Positions 50,874 to 59,768 of a DNA stretch of 64,000 bases are shown piece after piece. The notes beneath the pieces are model-generated. The model did no database searches. It had not been told where the DNA came from and saw only the letters and a list, made by a program, of their open reading frames with translations. Each line of letters starts with the position of its first letter. Position 1 is the first letter of the stretch. The position numbers and the translations under genes were made by a program. The stretch spans positions 1-64,000 of the forward strand of contig CAYQVH010000015.1 in assembly GCA_964420975.1 (NCBI GenBank), in the 5' to 3' direction. This stretch comes from Accumulibacter sp964420975. Lineage in GTDB: Bacteria > Pseudomonadota > Gammaproteobacteria > Burkholderiales > Rhodocyclaceae.

Positions 50874-52950
50874 CGCGAGCGCCATTTTGCACGACGTGTT
50901 TGGCCGCTTCGGCCAGCGACAACTCGCCGGCCCGATCCTGATTCTGCTGATTCTGGCGATGATGGTGCTGCCGTTGCCAGCGTTCGTTCTCGATCTCTTC
51001 TTCACTTTCAACATCGCGATGTCGATCATCGTCATGCTGGTCGCACTGAGCGTCATCAAGCCGCTGGAGTTTTCGGTTTTTCCCACCGTCTTGTTGGTAA
51101 CCACCTTGTTGCGCTTGTCGCTCAACGTTGCCTCGACGCGCGTTGTGCTGCTCGAGGGGCACACCGGTCCGGCGGCGGCTGGACGGGTGATTGAAGCGTT
51201 CGGCCATTTTCTCGTCGGCGGAAACTACGCCGTGGGACTGGTCGTGTTTACGATCCTGGTCGTCATCAACTTTGTCGTCATCACCAAGGGGGCGGGTCGG
51301 GTAGCCGAGGTGGCGGCACGCTTTACGCTGGATGCGATGCCCGGCAAGCAGATGGCGATTGACGCCGACCTCAACGCCGGACTGATCGGTGAGGACGAGG
51401 CGCGCCGACGCCGGGCGACGATTGCCGAGGAAGCCGAGTTCTTTGGGTCGATGGACGGTGCGTCCAAATTCGTTCGCGGCGACGCGATTGCGGGCATTCT
51501 GATCATGCTGATCAACGTCATCGGTGGACTTTTCGTCGGCGTGTTTCAGCACAGTATGGAGATCGGATCTGCCGCAAAGACGTACACCCTGTTGACGATT
51601 GGCGACGGTCTGGTGGCGCAGATTCCGGCATTGATTATTTCGATTGCGGCGGGTGTCGTCGTTACTCGCGTCGGTGACGCTCAGGACGTGTCACAGCAGT
51701 TTCTGTCGCAGCTATTCAGTAACCCGAAGCTGATGTATTTGACGGCGGCGATCATTGCCGTTCTGGGCATGATTCCGGGAATGCCCAACTTCGTCTTTCT
51801 TGTCCTCGCTGCAAGCGTGGCGTCGATCGGTTGGCGAATCGAGAAACGCGAACGCGCGGTCGAACCGGTGACGGTGGCTCCTGCGCCCACACTGCCGCGC
51901 GAGGCGCAGGAGGCGAGTTGGTCGGATGTAACGCCGGTCGACGTGCTCGGCCTCGAAGTCGGTTATCGTCTGATCCCGTTGGTCGACAAGGCGCAGGATG
52001 GCGAGTTGCTACGGCGGATTCGCGGGCTGCGCAAGAAGTTTGCCCAGGAAGTGGGGTTCCTCGTCTCGCCGGTTCACATTCGCGACAACCTTGAGCTGCG
52101 GCCCAACGCCTACAAGATTCTGCTCAAGGGGGTCGAGATTGGCGAGGGCGAAGCCTTCCCTGGTAGCTTGCTGGCGATCAACCCCGGTCGCGTCGCCGGC
52201 CAGGTGCCGGGAACCGCAACGCGTGATCCGGCGTTTGGCCTGCCGGCGATCTGGATCGAACCGGCGCTGCGCGAGCAGGCTCAGGCCTATGGTTATACGG
52301 TCGTTGACGCCAGCACAGTGACGGCGACGCACATCAATCATCTGATCCTTTCACACGCGGCGGAGCTTCTTGGGCGGCAGGAGACTCAGGCCTTGCTCGA
52401 CCATTTGGCGAAGGAAATGCCCAAGCTGGTCGAGGACGTGGTGCCTAAAGCCCTTTCACTCGGTGCCCTGCAGAAAGTGCTGCGCAACCTGCTCGATGAA
52501 GGGGTTCCGATACGTGACATGCGAACGATCATCGAAACGCTCGCCGACTACGCACCGCGTTCGCAAGATCCGGAAGTGCTGACGGCTCAAGTCCGCATCG
52601 CCCTCGGTCGCTCGATCGTCCAGGAACTGTATCCGGGAAGCGCGGAAGTGCAGGTGATGTCGCTCGACCCGCAGCTCGAACGGCTGCTCGTGCAGGCGGT
52701 TTCTGGTGGTGGCGATGGAGCGGGGATCGAACCTGGGCTTGCCGAAACCCTGATGCGAGAGGCGATTTCGGCGTCCCAACGACAGGAGAGCGTCGGGCTG
52801 CCAGCGGTGCTCTTGGTGCCGGCAAGTCTGCGTACGCTGCTGTCGCGTTTCCTGCGGCGCAGCATCACACAACTGAAGGTACTCGCTCATGGCGAGGTAC
52901 CTGAGAACAGAATCATTAAAGTGACCTCTATCATTGGAGGCAGGGCATGA
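50866..52950 (+). CDS. flhA: Flagellar export protein FlhA
   Basis: The 694-residue protein shows eight N-terminal membrane helices, the FHIPEP region (KPLEFSVFPTVLLVTTLLRLSLNVASTRVVL; RVAEVAARFTLDAMPGKQMAIDADLNAG), and the large cytoplasmic domain that forms the export ring. FlhA gates proton-driven export of flagellar proteins. Overlaps flhF by ATGA. Confidence 0.98.
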   Translation: MASASAILHDVFGRFGQRQLAGPILILLILAMMVLPLPAFVLDLFFTFNIAMSIIVMLVALSVIKPLEFSVFPTVLLVTTLLRLSLNVASTRVVLLEGHTGPAAAGRVIEAFGHFLVGGNYAVGLVVFTILVVINFVVITKGAGRVAEVAARFTLDAMPGKQMAIDADLNAGLIGEDEARRRRATIAEEAEFFGSMDGASKFVRGDAIAGILIMLINVIGGLFVGVFQHSMEIGSAAKTYTLLTIGDGLVAQIPALIISIAAGVVVTRVGDAQDVSQQFLSQLFSNPKLMYLTAAIIAVLGMIPGMPNFVFLVLAASVASIGWRIEKRERAVEPVTVAPAPTLPREAQEASWSDVTPVDVLGLEVGYRLIPLVDKAQDGELLRRIRGLRKKFAQEVGFLVSPVHIRDNLELRPNAYKILLKGVEIGEGEAFPGSLLAINPGRVAGQVPGTATRDPAFGLPAIWIEPALREQAQAYGYTVVDASTVTATHINHLILSHAAELLGRQETQALLDHLAKEMPKLVEDVVPKALSLGALQKVLRNLLDEGVPIRDMRTIIETLADYAPRSQDPEVLTAQVRIALGRSIVQELYPGSAEVQVMSLDPQLERLLVQAVSGGGDGAGIEPGLAETLMREAISASQRQESVGLPAVLLVPASLRTLLSRFLRRSITQLKVLAHGEVPENRIIKVTSIIGGRA

Positions 52951-54371
52951 ACGTCAAGAAATTCATTGCCGCGACGACGCGCGATGCGCTGCGTAAGGTC
53001 AAGGAAACGCTCGGATCCGATGCGATCATTCTGTCCAATCGAACGATCCCCGGTGGGGTCGAGATCATGGCGGTGGCCGCTCGCGACATGGAGATCATGG
53101 TGCCGGCGCCGGAGACCGATGCGAGCTCGCGCAGCCAGTCGCCGGCTCCAGCGCGGACCGCGGAGGGCCGTCCGCAGCGTCCGGTCGCCCCGACGCCGCC
53201 GGGTGTGGCGGCGGCGCCCCCGGGTTCGGCGGCGCCTTCGGTGCGATCGCCGACAGCGCCGCGCGTCGATCGCCAGCCGCTGCCTGCAATGGCGACCAAG
53301 CCGCCTTCGCCAGCCGCGCCCTCCCGGCCGTCGGCTGTCCCCACGGCGTCGGCAGCGACGCCGCGCGCTCGGGTCGAGGCGGCGGATGTCTCACCTCCGG
53401 TGGGGAAAGCGCCGGGCGACGTGGTATCCCGCGACGTAATCGACGAAATCCGCGGCCTGCGCAGAATGGTCGAGCAACAGTTGGCCGGTTTCGCTTGGGG
53501 AGAGTCGGCTCGTGCCGAGCCGATCAAGATCGAGATGCTGCGGCAGATGCTCGACGTCGGATTTTCCCCCAAGTTTGCCCGCGAGTTATTGGCCGATCTG
53601 CCACGCGACCTCGACAGTGGGCACGCGCTGGCGTGGGTCAAGGGCGGCGCTGACCGTTCGATGTTGACCATCAACAGCGATACGGACATCGTCGATCAAG
53701 GAGGGTGTTACGCCTTGGTCGGGCCGACCGGGGTCGGCAAGACGACGACCGTCGCCAAGCTCGCAGCGCGCTGCGTTCTGCGCCATGGGGCGCGCAAACT
53801 CGCGCTGGTGACCACCGACGGTTATCGTATCGGAGCGCACGAGCAGCTACGCATCTACGGCCGAATCCTCGGCGTTTCCGTCTACCTCGCGCGCGATGCC
53901 GAGGACTTGCGGGCGACGCTGAGCGACTTGCAGAGCAAGCACATGGTGTTGATCGACACGATGGGGATGAGCCAGCGCGATCGTCTGGTCAGCGAACAGG
54001 TGGCGATGTTTGGTGACAGCGGCGTCAAGTCCTTGCTGCTCCTGCCGGCGACCGGTGGTGGCGATACGCTTGACGACGTGGTCAGGGCCTACGGTGGACA
54101 ACACCTGGTGGGATGCATTCTGACTAAGGTCGACGAAGCCGCCGGACTCGCCGCTTCGCTGGATGTGATCATTCGTCATCGCTTGCGCTTGTTTTACGTC
54201 GCCAACGGGCAGCGGGTGCCGGAAGATCTGCACTTGCCGAATCGTCCTTATTTGCTGCATCGGGCGTTCAAGGATCTTCCAGAGGGTTCGCCGCATCAGT
54301 TGGCCGGCGTCGAGCCAGGTCTGTTGATGGCGAGCGGCGCTTCAGGGGCGGTCATTCGTTCTGGAGGCTAA
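52947..54371 (+). CDS. flhF: Flagellar biosynthesis GTPase FlhF
   Basis: The 474-residue SRP-type GTPase has an N-terminal basic segment (VKKFIAATTRDALRKVKETLGSDAII), a long Pro/Ala-rich linker (about 60-170), an N-domain and the G-domain with LVGPTGVGKTTTVAKLAARC, TTDGYRIGAHEQLRIYG, LIDTMGMSQRD and LTKVDEAAG. FlhF sets the position and number of polar flagella. The linker is longer and more repetitive than in many homologues. It is followed by flhG after 1 base. Confidence 0.95.
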   Translation: MNVKKFIAATTRDALRKVKETLGSDAIILSNRTIPGGVEIMAVAARDMEIMVPAPETDASSRSQSPAPARTAEGRPQRPVAPTPPGVAAAPPGSAAPSVRSPTAPRVDRQPLPAMATKPPSPAAPSRPSAVPTASAATPRARVEAADVSPPVGKAPGDVVSRDVIDEIRGLRRMVEQQLAGFAWGESARAEPIKIEMLRQMLDVGFSPKFARELLADLPRDLDSGHALAWVKGGADRSMLTINSDTDIVDQGGCYALVGPTGVGKTTTVAKLAARCVLRHGARKLALVTTDGYRIGAHEQLRIYGRILGVSVYLARDAEDLRATLSDLQSKHMVLIDTMGMSQRDRLVSEQVAMFGDSGVKSLLLLPATGGGDTLDDVVRAYGGQHLVGCILTKVDEAAGLAASLDVIIRHRLRLFYVANGQRVPEDLHLPNRPYLLHRAFKDLPEGSPHQLAGVEPGLLMASGASGAVIRSGG

Positions 54372-54372
54372 G

Positions 54373-55260
54373 GTGGTGACGCCGGTCGATGGCGATCAAG
54401 CCGCTGGTTTGCGACGCCTGTTTTCACGGCCCGCACTACGCAGCATTGCTTTTGTCGCCGGGCGTTCGGAAGTCGGGAAGACCGTAGCGGTTGCCAACTT
54501 GTCCGTAATGTTGGCTCGCCAAGGTAGCGAAGTGCTCGTCGTCGACGAGAACCCGGGTGGCGGCGTCGCCGCCTATTTCGGCAAGAGCGGTGCCACTGAT
54601 CTGCAGCAGGCGATTGATCGCGTGCGTCCATTGAGTCAAATTGTCGTTGGTGTGGCGCCCGGTGTTCGCGTTCTGCCGGCGTCGATCGCGGTCAGCCAGC
54701 TGGCCCGGCTGAATCAGAAACAGCAGCGGGGGCTACTCGAAGCGCTTGGCGAGCTCACTCCGGCGGTCGATGTGCTGCTCGTCGACGCGTCACTCGACCA
54801 CCCGCTCGGTTTCTCGCCGTTGGCGCTGGCGGCGCAAGAAGCGATCGTGGTCGCCGCGCCGAGCGGTCCAGCGATTACCGAGGCGTATGCACTGATCAAA
54901 AAGGTCAGTCTGGGTTACGCGCGGCGACATTTTCAAGTGCTGGTCGCCAAAGCTCGCGAGGCAGCCGAGGCGCAGGCGATTTTCGACAACATCGCGCGCT
55001 TGGTCGACAGTAGGCGGCTCGCGCGCGTCGACTATGCGGGCTGCGTGCCGCTGGATGAACGTTTGCGGCAAGCGGCGCGGCTCTGTCAGCCGGTCGCCGC
55101 GCTTTTTCCCGATTCGCGTGCGGCGAAGGCGTTCAAGACGCTGGCTGGCGAACTCGCGAAACCTTCGGCGTGTACCGGCGACGGCGGTGGGCTCGAACAT
55201 TTCGTACAACAACTGCTACACTTGAGCAAAGACCTCGAATCTACTGCTATCTACGCCTGA
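54373..55260 (+). CDS. flhG: MinD-like ATPase FlhG (FleN)
   Basis: The 295-residue protein starts at GTG 54373 (or the adjoining GTG). It belongs to the MinD/ParA group but its P-loop reads AGRSEVGKTVAVANLSV. The deviant-Walker lysine usually found in KGGVGKT is an Arg here, and both usual glycines differ. Walker A GKT and the switch LLVDASLDHP remain. FlhG limits flagellar number with FlhF and, in relatives, controls FleQ. Weakened ATP hydrolysis is possible. Confidence 0.88.
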   Translation: MVTPVDGDQAAGLRRLFSRPALRSIAFVAGRSEVGKTVAVANLSVMLARQGSEVLVVDENPGGGVAAYFGKSGATDLQQAIDRVRPLSQIVVGVAPGVRVLPASIAVSQLARLNQKQQRGLLEALGELTPAVDVLLVDASLDHPLGFSPLALAAQEAIVVAAPSGPAITEAYALIKKVSLGYARRHFQVLVAKAREAAEAQAIFDNIARLVDSRRLARVDYAGCVPLDERLRQAARLCQPVAALFPDSRAAKAFKTLAGELAKPSACTGDGGGLEHFVQQLLHLSKDLESTAIYA

Positions 55261-55275
55261 TAGCCACGCGACGAC

Positions 55276-56022
55276 ATGTATAACGCTGCCGGTCAGCTCA
55301 ATCGAGATCAGCTGGTCCAGCAGTTTTCGCCGCTGGTCAAGCGCATTGCTTGCCATTTGCTGGCCCGCCTGCCGGCCAGTGTTCAGCTCGACGATCTCAT
55401 CCAGAATGGAATGCTCGGCCTGCTCGACGCGATAGCCCGCTTCGACGCCGGGGCGGGAACCCAGTTCGAAGCCTACGTCGTGCAGCGGACTCGCGGCGCA
55501 ATGCTCGATGGGTTGCGTGACAATGATTGGCTGCCGCGCAGCTTGCGCAGCGACTGTCGGCGGATCGAGGCGGCGATGTCCCGTCTCGAGCAGGAACAGG
55601 GTCGGACGCCAACCGAGAGGGAACTTGCCGCGGCGCTTGACATGCCTCTTGCCGAGTACCAAAAGATGCTGCAGGAAGCCCGAGGTCATCAGCTTGTCTA
55701 CCTCGAGGACTTGGTTGCCGAAGGCGACGACGACTATCTGGAGCGCCATCTGGTCGACGACGGGGCAGATCCCTCCCGCTTGTTCGAGGACGATGATTTC
55801 CGTCAGTCGCTGGTCAAGGCGATTGACGGTTTGCCGGAGCGCGAGCGACTGTTGATGGCACTCTACTACGAGCAGGATCTCAACCTGCGCGAGATCGGTG
55901 AGGTGATGGGAGTGACCGAGTCGCGAGTCTGCCAGTTGCACAGTCAGGTGGTGATGCGCTTGCGTGCCCGCCTGTTCAGCGGGGGGCAGCTCGAGCGAGG
56001 TGCCGCAAGAACGCATGGATAG
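55276..56022 (+). CDS. fliA: RNA polymerase sigma-28 factor FliA
   Basis: The 248-residue factor has regions 2 (LVKRIACHLLARLPASVQLDDLIQNGMLGLLDAIARFD; FEAYVVQRTRGAMLDGLRDNDWLPR), 3 and 4 (LPERERLLMALYYEQDLNLREIGEVMGVTESRVCQLHSQV). It recognises the TAAA-N15-GCCGAT type promoters seen at 42497 and 58420. FlgM, its anti-sigma, is coded at 58105. Ends 8 bases into motC. Confidence 0.97.
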   Translation: MYNAAGQLNRDQLVQQFSPLVKRIACHLLARLPASVQLDDLIQNGMLGLLDAIARFDAGAGTQFEAYVVQRTRGAMLDGLRDNDWLPRSLRSDCRRIEAAMSRLEQEQGRTPTERELAAALDMPLAEYQKMLQEARGHQLVYLEDLVAEGDDDYLERHLVDDGADPSRLFEDDDFRQSLVKAIDGLPERERLLMALYYEQDLNLREIGEVMGVTESRVCQLHSQVVMRLRARLFSGGQLERGAARTHG

Positions 56023-56755
56023 GATCAGCGCGCTTGGATTGCTGGTTGGCGTTTTGGCGATCATCGGTGGCCAGATTCTCGAAGGTGGCCACGTCGGTTC
56101 GCTGTCACAACCGACGGCGATGCTGATCGTCGTCGGCGGCACCCTGGGTGCCGTCATGCTACAAAGCCCGTATGCGACGTTCCTGCGCGGCATGCGGATG
56201 GCGAAGTGGGTGTGGTATCCACCGCTGATCAATCACCAGCAGCTCATCCAGCAAGTGACCGGCTGGAGCCAGGTGTCACGCCGGGAAGGGCTACTCGCTC
56301 TGGACGCGGTGGTCAACGAGCTGAAAGACGACTTCATTCGCAAGGGCCTGCAGCTGGTCGTAGACGGTGCTGAGCCGGAGCGTCTGCGTGAGGTAATGGA
56401 AGTCGAGATCAATACCTTCGAGCAGGAGATGAGGCTTGCGGCGCGTGTCTGGGAGGCGGCCGGTGGCTATTCGCCAACGATCGGAATCCTTGGCGCGGTA
56501 ATGGGTCTGATCCACGTAATGGAGAATCTGTCCGACCCGTCGAAGCTGGGCGCCGGGATCGCCGTGGCTTTTGTCGCCACGATCTATGGTGTCGGGCTCG
56601 CCAACCTGGTTTACCTGCCCATGGCCAACAAGCTGAAGACCCACATCAGCCGTCTGGTCGTCCAGCGCGAAATGATTGTTGACGGTTTGGTGGGCATCGC
56701 CAATGGCGACAATCCGCGCATCATTGAAAGCCGTCTGCGGGGCTACATTTTCTGA
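56015..56755 (+). CDS. motC: Flagellar motor stator protein MotC (MotA family)
   Basis: The 246-residue protein has four membrane segments (MDRISALGLLVGVLAIIGG; TAMLIVVGGTLGAVML; then SPTIGILGAVMGLIHVM and GIAVAFVATIYGVGLANLVYLP) and the charged cytoplasmic loop. Proteins next to fliA and paired with an OmpA-type partner are called MotC in Pseudomonas. Together with the next gene it forms a proton-driven stator. A separate MotAB pair may exist elsewhere. Confidence 0.92.
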   Translation: MDRISALGLLVGVLAIIGGQILEGGHVGSLSQPTAMLIVVGGTLGAVMLQSPYATFLRGMRMAKWVWYPPLINHQQLIQQVTGWSQVSRREGLLALDAVVNELKDDFIRKGLQLVVDGAEPERLREVMEVEINTFEQEMRLAARVWEAAGGYSPTIGILGAVMGLIHVMENLSDPSKLGAGIAVAFVATIYGVGLANLVYLPMANKLKTHISRLVVQREMIVDGLVGIANGDNPRIIESRLRGYIF

Positions 56756-56760
56756 TCGCC

Positions 56761-57570
56761 ATGGCGCGCCGCAAACTGGAAGACGAGCACGACAACCACG
56801 AGCGCTGGCTGGTTTCCTACGCTGACTTCATTACTCTGCTGTTCGCGTTTTTCGTCGTCATGTATGCGTTATCAACCGTCAACGAAGGAAAGTACCGCAT
56901 CCTGAGCAACTCGATCGTCAGTGCCTTCCGCAGCGTACCGGTCAATAGCTCTGGACAGACGCCGCTCGTCGTACCAACGCCGGCGCCGCCGACGAAAAGC
57001 GGTCTGGCGAGCAAGGCGCAGGAGGTCGCCAAGCAGAAGCAGCGGGAGAAGATGCGTAACGTTGCGAAAGAGATTCTGCAGGTGATGGCGCCTCTGGTCG
57101 AGCAGGGCAAAGTCCGCGTGCTCGAAACCAGTCGGGGCGTGACGGTCGAAATCAACGATAGCATCCTCTTTTCGCCGGGCCAGGCCGTTATGCAGCCGCA
57201 GCTCGTGAAAGCGATGCAGTCGGTCGCCGACGTGCTGGTGCCGGCCGAGTTTCCCATCACCATCGAAGGCCACACCGACAATGTCCCCATTCGGAACGCG
57301 CAGTTTCCGTCGAACTGGGAGCTCTCTGCCGTGCGGGCGACAACCGTGCTACGGCTGTTTGCCGACTCCGGAGTGGCGGCCAACCGCTTGACCGCGATTG
57401 GTTACGCCGATACGCGTCCCGTCGAACCCAACCTCCTGGCAGATGGACGAGCACGCAATCGGCGGGTCAGCATCTTGATCGATTCCAACGTCCCGGAGAA
57501 GGGCACCGAAGTCAATCTGCAGGAACCCGCTGCGGCGGGTCAGGCGAGGCCCTTGGCCGGCAACGGATAA
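56761..57570 (+). CDS. motD: Flagellar motor stator protein MotD (MotB family)
   Basis: The 269-residue protein has one membrane helix with the essential Asp at D22 (YADFITLLFAFFVVMYAL), a linker, and an OmpA/peptidoglycan-binding domain (about 150-250; EGHTDNVPIRNAQFPSNWELSAVRA, RRVSILID). It anchors the stator to the wall and conducts protons. It starts 5 bases after motC. Confidence 0.94.
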   Translation: MARRKLEDEHDNHERWLVSYADFITLLFAFFVVMYALSTVNEGKYRILSNSIVSAFRSVPVNSSGQTPLVVPTPAPPTKSGLASKAQEVAKQKQREKMRNVAKEILQVMAPLVEQGKVRVLETSRGVTVEINDSILFSPGQAVMQPQLVKAMQSVADVLVPAEFPITIEGHTDNVPIRNAQFPSNWELSAVRATTVLRLFADSGVAANRLTAIGYADTRPVEPNLLADGRARNRRVSILIDSNVPEKGTEVNLQEPAAAGQARPLAGNG

Positions 57571-57597
57571 GGCGGGTGCGACGTGGGTCGAGCGTCG

Positions 57598-58077
57598 TCA
57601 GGCGCTATCGCTGATTCGTCGGCCGCTAGCGACGGTACTCTGTCCGTCCGGGCCGTAGAGCGTCAGGCGACTACCCGGGGTGCCAAGCAAGGCTTCCAGC
57701 GCCTGTGTCGTGTTCTGCATGCGTTTCTGGATCAGTTCGCCATTTAGGTCATTGGTTTCCTGCGCCCGTGTCGCCAATGCGATCAGCGTCGACCAGGCGT
57801 CTCTGGCGGCGGCGGCTTCCGGACGCGCCGCAAACCAGGCTTCGACGCCGCTGCGATCGGGTGATAGGCCCTGCGCTGCCAGCGCTTCGTTGCGTTGATT
57901 GTCGAGGGTACTGACTTCAGCGGCGAGTTCATGCTTTTGCTGCGCCAGCTCGACCAAGTCTTCGACTTGGCCCTTGACGAGCAGCGCCTGCTCTTGGTCG
58001 AGAAGAGCAAGGAAGCGACGCAGGGCGCCGACTTCCGCCTGAATCGCGTGTGCGAACGCCTCCTCGTTCACCTTCAC
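57598..58077 (-). CDS. flgN: Flagellar chaperone FlgN
   Basis: The 159-residue helical protein has the FlgN pattern: FLALLDQEQALLVKGQVEDLVELAQQKHELAAEVSTL, then ETNDLNGELIQKRMQNTTQALEALLG. It guards hook-filament junction proteins FlgK and FlgL before export. It follows flgM on the same strand, as in many bacteria. Confidence 0.92.
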   Translation of the reverse strand: MKVNEEAFAHAIQAEVGALRRFLALLDQEQALLVKGQVEDLVELAQQKHELAAEVSTLDNQRNEALAAQGLSPDRSGVEAWFAARPEAAAARDAWSTLIALATRAQETNDLNGELIQKRMQNTTQALEALLGTPGSRLTLYGPDGQSTVASGRRISDSA

Positions 58078-58104
58078 ACAGCCGCAGCCGCAGCAGCGCC
58101 GCGA

Positions 58105-58386
58105 TCAGCCTTGCCGCTGGGAGTCAAGCAGTTGACTGGCCGAGCTGATGAGACGGTCGGCGATCGCCTGTACATTGATCGAAAAACGCCCTTCGGCGAC
58201 CGCCTGCTTGATTTCAGCAACGCGGGTGACGTCGAACGACAACTCATCACCGGCGCCCTGCAGTTGGGCGGCCAATTCGCTCAGATGGACTTCGGATGCC
58301 GTCGAAGCATTGGTTCGCGATGCCGTCGTGCGTGGGCGTGCTTCGCCGATCGAGCTGGGGGTACTGCCTGTACTTTCGATCTTCAC
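58105..58386 (-). CDS. flgM: Anti-sigma-28 factor FlgM
   Basis: The 93-residue protein starts MKIESTGSTPSS and has the C-terminal sigma-binding helices (FDVTRVAEIKQAVAEGRFSIN, AIADRLISSASQLL). It holds FliA inactive until the hook is complete and is then exported. A consensus FliA promoter stands upstream. Confidence 0.95.
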   Translation of the reverse strand: MKIESTGSTPSSIGEARPRTTASRTNASTASEVHLSELAAQLQGAGDELSFDVTRVAEIKQAVAEGRFSINVQAIADRLISSASQLLDSQRQG

Positions 58387-58419
58387 GTTAGGCCTCTTGA
58401 ACGGTTGTGCTCAATCCTG

Positions 58420-58446
58420 CTATCGGCGCATCGCCAATGAACTTTA
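58420..58446 (-). promoter_or_regulatory. FliA (sigma-28) promoter for flgM-flgN
   Basis: On the minus strand TAAAGTTC, 11 bases, GCCGATAG matches the consensus at 14 of 16 positions. It lies about 35 bases before flgM, giving the usual feedback in which FliA drives its own inhibitor. Confidence 0.88.
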
Positions 58447-58475
58447 GCACTTTTTTTGCCTGCCCGCGTAGGAGC

Positions 58476-59180
58476 TCAATGCGTGACTTCAACCAAGCCG
58501 GGGCCGCGTGCGATCCCGCTGATCACCTGCCCGGAAGCTGTCCGTACTTGCGCGACCTGGCCCTCAACGGCGTTGTTCAGGGCTTTGCCGTCGTTACTAA
58601 CGCTGAAACCGGTCCCCGTGGTCACCAGCTTGACGTTCTGTCCTTGCTGGATAAGCCACGGTGCGGCGAGCAAATCGGCACGCAGCGGTTGGCCGGCGGC
58701 GACGCTGTGCTTGACTGTTTTGCCAACCGCTTGCGAGCGCTCCGTGAGGACGCTCGCCGGCAGGCTGCCGAGGTCTCCCGTTTGTGTCGCCAGGTCGCGG
58801 TCGGCCACCAGCTCACCGGCGGTAAGCGGGCGCGCGGTTTGCAGGTAGGTTCCGGAAATCCGAATGTGTACCGGCACGTACACGGTCCAGGGTGCCGGAC
58901 TGAGGCAGCGAATGCCGACGTTGCTTCGACCCCACAGGCGAGCGCCGGCGGGCAGGAAGGCTTCGAAGGCGTTGCACTGAGCCTGACGCGCGTATTGGTC
59001 GAGAGCGCCGACGCTGTAGCTTACTTTGCCCGGTAAGCCCTTGGTATGGACGGCGAGGAACTGTTCCAGTGTCGCCGATAGGGTTGTTTCCGCCTGGGTG
59101 CTCGAAACGGTGGCGATGACGAGGGCGCCAGCAAGCCACCGCTGACCACGTCGTCGTCTGATCGGTAATCCGGAAGACAT
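58476..59180 (-). CDS. flgA: Flagellar P-ring chaperone FlgA
   Basis: The 234-residue protein starts at ATG 59180; the longer frame upstream is not protein-like. Signal peptide (WLAGALVIATVSSTQAE) and SAF-type domain (PLTAGELVADRDLATQTGDLGSLPASVLTERSQAVGKTV, then PLRADLLAAPWLIQQGQNVKLV) match FlgA, which assists P-ring assembly in the periplasm. It is divergent from flgB. Confidence 0.94.
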   Translation of the reverse strand: MSSGLPIRRRRGQRWLAGALVIATVSSTQAETTLSATLEQFLAVHTKGLPGKVSYSVGALDQYARQAQCNAFEAFLPAGARLWGRSNVGIRCLSPAPWTVYVPVHIRISGTYLQTARPLTAGELVADRDLATQTGDLGSLPASVLTERSQAVGKTVKHSVAAGQPLRADLLAAPWLIQQGQNVKLVTTGTGFSVSNDGKALNNAVEGQVAQVRTASGQVISGIARGPGLVEVTH

Positions 59181-59237
59181 TTTCCCATTCTGCCTGATTG
59201 TTCGTGCCAGGCGAAGGGATTCGCTACCGCAACTGGC

Positions 59238-59271
59238 CGGCAAACGGCAAGATTTGCCGGCAACCCGGCAA
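59238..59271 (+). promoter_or_regulatory. Four CGGCAA repeats, candidate activator site for flgB
   Basis: CGGCAA occurs at 59238, 59245, 59258 and 59266; the third forms the palindrome TTGCCGGCAA (59254-59263). They lie 40-75 bases upstream of the sigma-54 promoter, the place where enhancer-binding activators of the FleQ/FleR/FlrC type act. Confidence 0.55.
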
Positions 59272-59312
59272 GTGCTGACCGCCGAGGTGGGACAGCGGGT
59301 GCCATGGCAGCG

Positions 59313-59328
59313 TGGCACGCCAATTGCT
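59313..59328 (+). promoter_or_regulatory. Sigma-54 promoter for the flgB operon
   Basis: TGGCACG-CCAA-TTGCT equals the -24/-12 consensus TGGCACG-N4-TTGCW in every defined position. It is 35 bases before the flgB start, so the rod-hook operon is RpoN-dependent. Confidence 0.9.
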
Positions 59329-59363
59329 TGAGAATGACTATTCTTTTCTAAGGTGCTCGGCTC

Positions 59364-59768
59364 GTGGTTAACAAGCTGGATCAAGCCTTGTCGTTTCAGC
59401 AGCAAGCGCTGAACTTGCGTGCCTATCGGCAGCAGGTTTTGGCCGCCAACATCGCCAACAGCGACACGCCGCATTACTTGGCGAGGGATTTCGATTTCAC
59501 GTCGGCGCTGCGGGTGGCGGTCGCTGGTCGCGGCGAGCATCCCTTGACGTTGACGAGGACGGCGCCTGGCCATCTTGCCGCGAGCGCTAGTGCGGATCCG
59601 CTTTTCCTACAGTATCGACAGCCGACGCAGGGCAGTGCTGACGGCAATACCGTCGAAATGGACGTCGAGCGGGGACAGTTTGCGGATAACTCCCTGCACT
59701 ACGAGGCCAGCCTGACGTTCCTCTCGCACCAGATCAGAACGCTGGTCACCGCTCTCCAAGGACAATGA
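59364..59768 (+). CDS. flgB: Flagellar rod protein FlgB
   Basis: The 134-residue proximal rod protein starts with GTG and has LDQALSFQQQALNLRAYRQQVLAANIANSDTPHYLARDFDF, typical of FlgB. It forms part of the rod that connects MS ring and hook. Overlaps flgC by ATGA. First gene of the sigma-54-driven operon. Confidence 0.95.
   Translation: MVNKLDQALSFQQQALNLRAYRQQVLAANIANSDTPHYLARDFDFTSALRVAVAGRGEHPLTLTRTAPGHLAASASADPLFLQYRQPTQGSADGNTVEMDVERGQFADNSLHYEASLTFLSHQIRTLVTALQGQ

Noticed and set aside
59180..59215. Sigma-54 promoter for flgA on the minus strand (TGGCACG followed by ATCAG)
   Set aside because: The -24 block fits but the -12 block has no GC at the required place.
59181..59573. 131-residue N-terminal extension of FlgA
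   Set aside because: It runs antisense over the flgB promoter and gene; a proper signal peptide begins at 59180.
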